Assembly: GCF_000512585.2 (NCBI RefSeq)
Contig: NC_089244.1
Location: forward strand, 1,488,001 to 1,552,000
Direction: 5' to 3'
Source of the DNA: Kwoniella bestiolae CBS 10118
Lineage: Eukaryota > Basidiomycota > Tremellomycetes > Tremellales > Cryptococcaceae
DNA length: 64,000 nt
The notes beneath the pieces are model-generated. The model worked only from the letters and a program-made list of their open reading frames with translations. It had not been told where the DNA came from and made no database searches. Below are positions 55,534 to 64,000 of the stretch, in pieces. The position numbers and the translations under genes were made by a program. Each line of letters starts with the position of its first letter. The stretch's first letter is position 1.

Positions 55534-57068
55534 ATGCCCCAATCAATAGACGACGATTTCTCAGATATCGTCAAAATATCACCCCCATCATCATCAGCAA
55601 ATCTCAGTTCATTCGACTCTATCGGGGAGAACGATACTCAGATCAAACATGAGCCACTCACACTATCATCAACCACTACTACTTCCCAAGATGGAACCAG
55701 CGATGCAAGCACACAATTAGATATCAAACCTATCATCCCTTCATCACCTACCCAAAACAAAGACAGGAAACCTTTGAATGTCACCTTCAAGCCTGTTCCC
55801 ATCACACCGACCAAGAAAGATATCAAACACAAAGTTGACGAAGGAGAGGGACACGGGGTGGTGGAAGATACAGTCAGGAGAGTAAGGCAACAATCTGATA
55901 AGTGAGTGTTTATCTCTTACTCAGCTAAATCATCTTCCATGAAGATGAGCACGAGTTAAGCTGATCAATGTCCAATCACTCTAGACTCCAATCGATCGCT
56001 CAGCCTTACGCTGATAAGACCCGGTTCTTTGCTGAATCCAAGCCCGTCTTATTCGTGCGTCAAATATTCTCTCCTTAACACTCCATCAGCTGATCTCCGT
56101 TATCGTGCTGCTTCCAACAGACATTCATAGCTCTCTGGGTAGGGTTCAGTGCCATCCCCATATTGATCTTCCTGTGAGCTTACACAAAATCCGGTAAGCC
56201 TGACCTACTTAAGCTGACATCTCATATTCGGCAATAGTGGATTCGCCCTTGCCGCTACGGTATTCATCCTTTCCACTGCATTGGTCTTCTCAGCTGTGAT
56301 CGTCTTAGGAGCGGTCTTAATGGCGGGTAAGTGATTTATCTACACGCTTTTAACTTACTGTTCTGTCAACTCATCTTTTAAATGTACAATAGCTGCGACT
56401 ATAATCGGTACGATTCTGTTTGGAGGTAAGTCCAGTACATGCTTCACCAAACTCCCTCTCAATTTCATTCCATCCGCGATCTTAATTGATATCATATGCA
56501 CTTGAGCTAATCATCATAAACAGCTACCATCCTCACTCCGATCCTATTCCTCACAACCCTCTTCGCCACCGGAACCCTCCTCACCCTCCTGGGGTTATTC
56601 CTGATCCACCGACTCTACCTCCATATCCAACTATCCACATCCCAATCACCCGAGGGATATTCTCTCCAAGCCATAGGGGAAGGCCTCAAATCATGGGCAG
56701 AAGAGACTATCCAGCGATTCCTCTCGTCCCTCCCGTTCAACAAGAGACAAGAGGAAAGTGGCTGGCTGGAAAGAAGTGATAAGTTGGGAAAGGTGAATAC
56801 AAGTAGGAAATGGTCGCCTGTTGAATTGGCCAATGGCGGTGGATCCCAAAGGGCGACTGAAAACTTGAATACCGATTTACACAAAGCCAACGAGCATGAT
56901 CATGAAGATACTTCCAGCGAGGCTTCCTCCTCGTCTTCTATCCTTACTCCCACAACATCACATACTGGGACGGCATTATCTGAGAAAATAGGTAAAGGAG
57001 ATATAAAGGATATACCTAGGCTGGATCGTTTCCCTGTAGCTGAGAAACCGAAACACAAGGTGAATTGA
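55534..57068 (+). CDS. Promethin/LDAF1-like membrane protein
   Basis: About six exons (the first 55534-55901) encode roughly 390 aa. A Ser/Asp/Lys-rich start is followed by RVRQQSDKLQSIAQPYADKT and then about 110 residues of nearly continuous hydrophobic sequence (VLFTFIALWVGFSAIPILIF, ALVFSAVIVLGAVLMAAATI, ILTPILFLTTLFATGTLLTL) that ends with IHRLYLHIQL. This double-hairpin pattern is that of promethin/LDAF1 and yeast Ldo proteins, which work with seipin in lipid-droplet assembly. The C-terminal 150 residues are hydrophilic and Ser/Lys-rich. Identification rests on hydrophobic pattern and the short lead motif, so other ER hairpin proteins remain possible. Confidence 0.65.
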
Positions 57069-57512
57069 CGGATATCCTTTGATAATAAGGGATGTACATC
57101 TCCCGAATCAGTATCAAGAAGGACGATATGATAGTCTAATTTGGTTTGATCTGGTTTGATTATGATGGCGATTTGTTTTATTTTCGATGATACGCGTTGT
57201 ATTTCATTTTCCTTTCATTTATAATCCATGTATCACCATGTCATGTCTTTTGGTGCTCTTCTCAGTGACACACCAGCCGGTGTAATGATACATTTACTGG
57301 CAAGTGGTTCAATTTCGATGAGAAATCATATTTAAGGTTGATCCGTAAGATGCATTGCATTGATCATGATAATAACCTCATCTGGCATAAAAACACATAA
57401 CATCCCATCTCCATTTTCATTTCACCCTTCTAGCTTCTCTATCTCATCTGGACCTATCATGAAGGTACATCCCTTCCTCTTTCCCTACTATACCCGCACT
57501 TCTGGACAGCCA
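57069..57512. other. Convergent 3' intergenic region
   Basis: AT-rich sequence between the ends of the promethin-like and PMR1 genes, without a supported gene. Confidence 0.5.
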
Positions 57513-60500
57513 CTATACCATCCTTCCCCCACCACTCTCAACCATCAACTCCCTCTCAACCCCCTTCCTCTCATACCATCTCCTAACCTCATGCAAACTC
57601 GCACTAGTCACTCCTAGCCCAAGTAACGTAAACAAGTCCCGAAGGGATAAAGCCTCAGTCTGGAAGATGTGTTGTAGTATCGGCAAGTAAATGAGTAAGA
57701 GTTGGACAAAGAACGATATAGATATAGTGAGAAATAACATCTTGTTTTTGAAGATCGTACATGTTAGACCACGATTTTGGAGGGCGGAGACGAGATCGAG
57801 GAAGACGAAGCCTGTGAATGTCTGCAGAAGTAAAGGAAAATTAAATTAGCATGATACTCTTTGTCTGACACTTCCATTTCGCCCTCCCTGGTTTTTACAA
57901 ACTTATCTGCCCTTTCCTCTATGTCATACAAAAGGGTGACATCACAAGACATTCTTCCCAACCCAATCAACTCGTTCACTGAGCACACCCAGCCCACCCT
58001 AGCCCACTCGCCATCCTTCGGATGTCTCGTGCAACTCACCATAGTCTGATCCCTCCTACTCATACTCCCATCACTTATCTCCCTCAAATAGATATACAAC
58101 GTCCCCAGAACAATCATAGTCGCGCTGAAAGCCACTCGTCCAATCAACCGTCTCGACAACACATGATCCCCCTTCCTCCTAGGAGGACGGCGCATAATCT
58201 CCTTATCTACCGGATCGACACCCAGGGCTTGAGCGGGGGGACCGTCCATTAGGATATTGATAAATAGTATCTGCATCGCATTGAGGGGATTGGCGAGTTT
58301 GAAGAATGTCGATAGCGTTATGAGAGTTAATGCAGCGACAGCAGTGGAAAGTTGAAATGAAAGGAAATTTTGTATATTGTAGAATATCGATTTCCCCTCT
58401 TCCACTGCTGGAAGGATTGACGAAAAATCATCATCTACTAATATCACATCTGCAGCTTCCTTCGCTACGTCTGTTCCTGATTTACCCATCGAGATTCCTA
58501 TATCTGCCATTTTCAGTGCGGGGGAATCGTTCACCCCGTCTCCTGTCATAGCTACTACCGCGCCGCGCATCTGCCAAGCTTTGACGATAGCCATCTTATG
58601 TCGAGGGGTCGTACGTGCGTAGACGGATATAGAGGGGACTCGTTCGATCAATTCCCGTTCGGTGAGTTGGTCCACTTGGGTACCTAGCATACAGCTTGAT
58701 GCGCCAGCCATAGGGTTGATAGGACTTCCAGAAGATGGGTTGACCTTCAATCCCAGTTGCTTGGCTATGGCCAGAGCGGTAGGCTCAGCATCTCCGGTAA
58801 TCATCACTACTTGCACTCCGGCGTTGTGTAAGGCAGATACGGCGTGGGAAACTCCCTTTCGAGGTGGATCCATCATAGCTTGGAAACCAACGAAAATCAG
58901 ATCGTTTCCTTCGCCTTTGGGGAATCCGTAAGCCATAGCGATGACTCGTAGACCTCGAGCCGAGACCTCGTTGGCTCGATCGAGGATGGTCTTCTGCGTT
59001 GACGAGTCCAGAGATGGGGTGGAGGAATCGGTAACGTAGAAGTATCGACATTTGGAGATGAGTTGCTCGACAGCGCCTTTGAGGTATATCATGTCGGATC
59101 CACCATTCAAAGATCCAGTCACACTCATGATCTTCGTTTCGGAGCTGAAGGGTATTTCAGATTTACGAGTGAAGTTCTGAGACAATGACATGAGTCAGCC
59201 TCCTGTGACGAGTTGCACACACCCTTCAGCTTACCTTTCTCTGATCATCAGCTCCAATCACCGGTAACACATTCAACAGAGCCACTTCAGTAGCCTGTCC
59301 AACATTCACGCCCTGCTCATTCTTAAAAGCGTTGTTACATATGCTACCAACTAAAGCGGTCTTCTTCAATGCTTGAGATCGAGCGAGTTCAGGCTGATCA
59401 GGTCGTTTAGGTCCAAAAGGCGAGGTTACGTTGTTGAGAAGGGGTGAGAGGTCAACCAAGTCATCCACAGCGTACATATGCGTGACGGTCATTTCGTTCT
59501 TTGTTAATGTACCTGGATCGGAATGTTAGCTGTGCCCGTCATGTTCCGTGACTCAAGGACAGCTTACCAGTTTTATCCGAGCAGATCACACTGACACTTC
59601 CCAAAGCTTCTACACTGGGTAACTTCTTGACGATAGCTTTCCGTTTTGACATTCGCAGAACGCCCAAAGCGAGAGTAACGGTAGTGACGATTGGTAAACC
59701 CTCGGGAATAGCAGCGACGGCAAGAGAGACTAAACAGATTGTCAGCTCGTGTTCCGATGAAGGTCGATGTGGAAGGTAAGCTCACCTCCTATTGTGAACA
59801 TCTCCAGCCAGTCTCTGTTTTGCAACACACCAATCAAGAAGATCACACCAATAACGCCGAATGAGAAGAGGGACAGTCGTTTGGCTAAATCGTCCATGTC
59901 GAGTTGTAATGGTGTCCTCTTCTCCTCCACCTGTAAAGACGTCACCATGATCAGCTATCTGTACTCGAATCAGAGGGTCGCCTCAATTAGCTAACTTACA
60001 TCCTGCATCATAGAAAAGATCACTCCAAATTCCGTATCCTTCCCAGTCCCGACTACGATGCCCGAGCCGTGACCTAATTGGGGAATTGGGGAAAGCATTA
60101 GCTTATTTATTGAATGAAAACTCAGAAATGAGAACACGAAGCCCACTCACCACTCCTGACCAGCGTTCCCATAAAAGCCATACAATGCCTCTCGCCCAAC
60201 GCTTTCCCACCACCTTCACCATGTGTATCTTCCCCTTCACCCCTCTCACAGATATCTGTGTTTTTCCTTGCTGGTCTGGTCTCACCAGTCAAGGCTGACT
60301 CGTCTATCTCTAGTGATACGGCGGTGATCAACCTGATATCCGCAGGTATACGATCTCCGACTGAGAAGGTAACTAAATCTCCTGGCACGAGGGCGTTGGC
60401 TAGCGGAGTAAGGGGGTGACCATTCCTATATATCGATCGATTGTCAGCGATATGATCAACATGAGCATTTGATATAAACATACCGTATAAGATGACAGTA

Positions 60501-61784
60501 ATGAGGTACAAGCTGTTATTAAAGTAAACAAAGTCAGCTGCTAGGATCGCCTTCTACATGATCGACCAGCTCACCTTGTTCAAGGCTTCTAAAGATTTCT
60601 CGGATCGCTGTTCTTGTACGAAACCGACTGTAACGAGGTTTGGATCAGCTTTGTCCCTCGATCGGACCCTGTACAGAAGCAAGTCGCCCTTTCTTCCTGC
60701 AATCTCAAGAGATGACCAACTCACCAGTCAACACAATCCCGACAGCAACCACCACACAAGCCGCATCATCATAATTCCCCATCAACGCACTGACGACACT
60801 ACTACCCAGCAAAAGCAAAATCAAGGGATTCTCATAGACCTGTTTAGCGAATTTGAGGAAAAGCGGATCGGCAGGTGGAAGCTCGAATTCGTTGGGTCCG
60901 TATCGCGCTAAGAGGGCTGAGAGGGAGGATGAGGGGAGACCTTGGGTAGGATGGGTAGAGAGGAGTTGGATTGTTTCCTGCAAACAGATGTCAGAATCAG
61001 CCGTCTCGTATCAGATGGCAGGCATGGTATTCCGTAGATTAGGTATCCTACCGGGAAGGGATAGTAAAATTGGAATAACACCCACATCAATAGTCTTATG
61101 CGCAAATATCGCACTAGGCGTTTCCCTCTGTCTCCTCTCCGTCTGCAGCCTCTTTTCCTCCTCCTCCATCCTCACCTGCTCATAGTCCTTCTTCCCCATA
61201 ATCCGCTTTCCAACTCCTACCAACCTCCCTACAAACCCCTCCTCCTCCTCTTCGCCTCGTCCCTGCCCGCCAAAAGGTGACTGCTCGTAGTCCATCCCGC
61301 CATTGGTAAGAGGAAACCCACCGCCACCATGATGCTGTGACCTATAAGGTGAAGCAACATGAGGCGAAGAGTCCCGCCTGAGAGATGTGGTAGGTATCTT
61401 AGGTGAATGATGGAACGATGGAAATCCCTCTGTAACACTTGCCTGTCTTCTCAGAGTGGTAGAATACGCATACCCCCCATTATTCGTTACCGGGGTGGTA
61501 TCGATCTTTCCAGGTTCGTCCACCAGTCCACCTAGTGTTGGATCATACTCGTTCCCGCTCGCGGTATAGCCCAGTCCGATATTCCCGTATGATCCCCTTG
61601 AAACAGTGTTGGACGCATTCCTCCCTGGTATTCCATAGGAGGAGGCGGACGCGCCGGCGGGGGGTGGGACGGACATGGTGTTGTTGTTATTGAATGATTT
61701 GGGAGATTGAGAGCGCGAGGTCTGCGGTGGGGGGGATCTGCGTTTTAATGAGGCTGATGAGTTGGGGCGAAGGATTGAGGACAT
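57513..61784 (-). CDS. PMR1: Golgi Ca2+/Mn2+ P-type ATPase, Pmr1/SPCA type
   Basis: About ten exons. All P-type ATPase blocks are present: cation-ATPase N-terminal segment TIQLLSTHPTQGLPSSSLSA, actuator TGET in DESALTGETRP, M4 ion-binding AAIPEGLPIVTT, phosphorylation site ICSDKTGTLTKNEMTV, the nucleotide-domain AIVKAWQMRGAVVAMTG, GDGVNDSPALKMADIGIS and M6 FINILMDGPPAQALGVD. The QILFINILMDGPPAQ string and the single M4 acidic site fit the SPCA/Pmr1 subgroup, which loads the Golgi with Ca2+ and Mn2+. About 230 residues of Ser/Pro/Gly-rich cytosolic sequence precede the conserved start (first exon from MSSILRPNSSASLKRRSPPP), far longer than in yeast Pmr1. Confidence 0.93.
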
Positions 61785-62248
61785 GTCATTGGCGGAGGGA
61801 GGATGAATGCCTGTATGTTCTCTTTGTGCGAGATGTATAGCTATGGACAGCGAAGTCAGTCTAGATTGTATCTAGCACCTCTCTATGGGGTTCTATCTGC
61901 AGGAACGATGAATAGTGTATGACGAAGAGTGACTGTAATGTTGGAATATATTGAAGAGGTGCTTTTTGGTTGCTGCGTGTAGCACAACTCAACTCTCGTA
62001 CATTTGGTGCACGGTGCACGGTCCGCTAATGCCACGAGGGAACAAGAGGCAAGAGGCGCGGCGCGTCCAGCGAGTGAGGCGGTTACTACCCTCGTTCTCA
62101 GCAAGTAGGGCAGCATTTTCAATGTTCAATATCACGTCTATGCGTCTATACATCTAGTATCTATAGGATCATGCATTGTATAATCGTTGATTCTGGTCCG
62201 CGCATTAAGCGTCCTCATATGGTGAACATACAAATGATAGACCCCAGG
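61785..62248. promoter_or_regulatory. PMR1 promoter region
   Basis: The 464-bp gap holds the 3' UTR of the F-box gene and the PMR1 promoter. A tandem GGTGCAC unit pair (62006-62022) is followed by a GC-rich patch (GAGGCGCGGCGCG) at about 62054-62066. A Crz1-type site could be expected at a calcium pump gene but I do not see a clear one. Confidence 0.4.
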
Positions 62249-64000
62249 TCAGAAATATACAACATCAATCCTATCCTTCTACCAACCGAAACACAAAACG
62301 AGTTGTCAGCTTTTGTTGACCCCTGTGCTACGCAGTGACTTACCATCATAATCGCGATCCTCTTCCCATCCCACAGCATATTCCTAAACTCCCTTGCATC
62401 ATCTTGGTAATCTGCAGAAGATCCATTTAAAGGTATATCAATATCCACTTCTATCTCGGCGCATGTCTCAGTGTATGCCATATGATCTGGTTTTTGCGGG
62501 TATGGAGAAAACGGAGAAGGAATGATGGATCTTGGTCCATAAATCTTCTTGAGGCGAACGGACGTGCGTCCGCGGAAGTCATTTCTCGCTTTTTCACCAT
62601 CATTTTCTAATGTCATCCTATCCAGATTATTTTCCATTTGACTTTCCTCGAGTGGCTCCTCAAGCGCACCAAGGGGTAATTCTCTAAAAGCTGTGGCGTC
62701 TTCGTAGATCTGTTGTCGTATCGTCGATATCGGATGAAAGTCCCTCAAGATGAGTCTACCTCTCTTTGTGACCTTTCTAGTAACATTACCTCCGCCAGGG
62801 ATATCACCTCCGTTTCCATCTTGCCCGGCCATGCCACCTTCAGCCACATGAGATACCGTCTGACCTTCCAATGTTGATACCGAATCTTCTGCACCATCGC
62901 CCGTTTCACCAAAAGCAGAAGCATCACCCCCATTCCAATCCACTTCCAAACATTTCCACCCCGCCACCTCCAAATTTGTCCGTGGCTGATCAAACCAAAC
63001 CTTCCCGCAATCCTTCCAGAGAGTATAATGCAACACCTCCGGTATATCCCGTATCATCCTCCTGAGTCTGGTAATATCGATCACACAATTTGAATGGACG
63101 CATTCCTGGAACGAACCGTCTTTATTCGAGTACAGCGCTCCATAGAGCGAGATTGCCAATAATCCCTCGGGCTTTCCCTCCACCACTTCTTCCTTTCCAC
63201 TGTGGGCGGACGATGACGAAGAGAGAAGGAATCGGGATTTCATTTCGACCCTGTTCATTTGGAGGGTACATTCCTCTTCATCCTTTTTGGTGGATGTGTA
63301 TCGCCCCATATTGGAGGTGGGGAGGACGAAGACTGATCTGAGTGTACATCTAGGTACATCTCTGGGTGTCCAATGCTTTTTGTCTCGATCTCCTTCGTTC
63401 ATTCCTCCGGTGATAGAAGAGGGAGAAGGGGACTCGGGGACCTCCCAGAACATGAGGCGAGGCTGGGCGACTTTCCCAGTTGTGAATTCCTTTTCGTCCA
63501 TATCCAGCGGTATCTCTTGAGGCAACACCTCACAATTGCATGTGACAATCGTGGTCATCTATCATGTCGACCTCCGAGGAAGGTTCAATCTGGAATGGCG
63601 AGACGATGCACTAAGTGCCATCATAATACATCAGCTTTGCCTTCCTTTCCCTCGACTATTACTTCTGGTCAGCTGCATTTGTGTGAGATGAGCAGGAACG
63701 TCTTGACCCAACACCCACTCCAATGAGCTTCCCCTCCCGCCAGTCCAATAACCCCACCCACCCATATGCCGAGCCATCCCCATTCCCCACGAGAAACATC
63801 AACCTATCGCTCAGACCGCAAGCTACAATGGGTGTGCAGTATATCTCATTGGGGGGGAACGGGCCAATATCAATATATGGGTGTGATGCTTCAGGATGAT
63901 AGATTGCTTGCCATGTATTTGGGGTGTCGTCGGATGAGGGGTCGAGAAGGTAGAAATGGATTCGAAAGGATTTACCAATGTTTGGATCGTGATGGGTAGA
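62249..64000 (-). CDS. F-box-type protein, C-terminal part (5' end beyond window)
   Basis: Three coding parts fit together: 64000-63719 (open at the right edge), 63558-62344 and 62278-62249. The first reads YHPEASHPYIDIGPFPP, CGLSDRLMFLVGNGDG and GLLDWREGKLIG before a GTGGGT donor. The second continues with LPQEIPLDM, RLMFWEVPE, CVIDITRLRRMIRDIPEVLH, the Trp-rich HYTLWKDCGKVWFDQPRT, GRLILRDFHPISTIRQQI and ATAFRELPLGALEE. This series (a W-D-W-like beta strand, a 'W..WG..TR'-like block, then RDF+P) is characteristic of basidiomycete F-box proteins, whose N-terminal F-box would be outside the window. The join across 63559-63718 and the final 65-nt intron are predictions; without the latter the frame runs to 62215. 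Confidence 0.55.

Noticed and set aside
63766..63999. Plus-strand 77-codon frame at the right edge
   Set aside because: The minus-strand frame over the same bases is open for 94 codons and fits the F-box protein pattern.

Overview
This window comes from a nuclear chromosome of an intron-dense basidiomycete, most likely a tremellomycete close to Cryptococcus or Kwoniella. Almost every gene is cut by short introns of about 50-120 nt with GTGAGT/GTAAGC donors, CTGAC/CTGAT/CTAAC-like branch sites and TAG/CAG acceptors. The products are typical single-copy fungal housekeeping proteins, and promoters and 5' leaders are rich in C and T. I see no transposon, rRNA, tRNA, CRISPR array or sign of recent gene transfer. 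Gene models were built by hand from conserved protein blocks and splice signals, so exon ends are predictions.

Layout. 0.7-8.1 kb: a SUN/SLP1-type ER membrane protein (+), a Golgi pH regulator (GPHR) orthologue (-) and a secreted Ser/Thr-rich protein (-). 8.1-10.1 kb: a long gene-free stretch ending in a pyrimidine-rich leader. 10.1-19.3 kb: a Gfd2/YDR514C-like RNase H-fold protein (+), the mitochondrial protease OMA1 (-), the NAD(P)HX dehydratase (+) and an RS-type domain joined in frame to the ubiquitin-like splicing modifier Hub1 (-). 19.9-23.9 kb: a Rad5/HLTF-type HIRAN-SNF2-RING protein (+). 24.1-31.8 kb: a block rich in translation and protein-folding genes, with an unknown protein (-), mitochondrial uS13 (+), eIF3 subunit L (-), a mitochondrial GGQ release-factor-like protein (+) and prefoldin subunit 4 (-). 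32.1-42.9 kb: a tiny putative gene (+), a Mug70-like CBS-PB1 membrane protein (+), a secreted GH1 beta-glucosidase (+) and a protein with a putative ADP-ribosyltransferase-like module (+). 43.5-48.6 kb: a peroxisomal amine/fructosyl-amino-acid oxidase (+) and a family X DNA polymerase with BRCT (+). 49.1-64 kb: homoserine O-acetyltransferase Met2 (-), the ER-fusion GTPase Sey1 (-), a promethin/LDAF1-like lipid-droplet protein (+), the Golgi Ca/Mn pump Pmr1 (-) and the C-terminal part of an F-box-type protein that runs off the right edge (-).

There is no operon and no clear biosynthetic cluster, but some neighbours share themes. One is ER/Golgi membrane biology (SLP1, GPHR, Sey1, promethin, Pmr1). 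Another is mitochondrial gene expression and quality control (OMA1, uS13m, mtRF-like). A third is genome maintenance (HLTF-like, Pol X). Several pairs are divergent over 340-590 bp and probably share promoters. The most unusual items are the RS-Hub1 fusion, the ART-like protein, the Ser-Trp sugar-gate motif of the Pol X enzyme, the degenerate active site of the Gfd2-like protein, and a perfect palindrome carrying two ACGCGT boxes.
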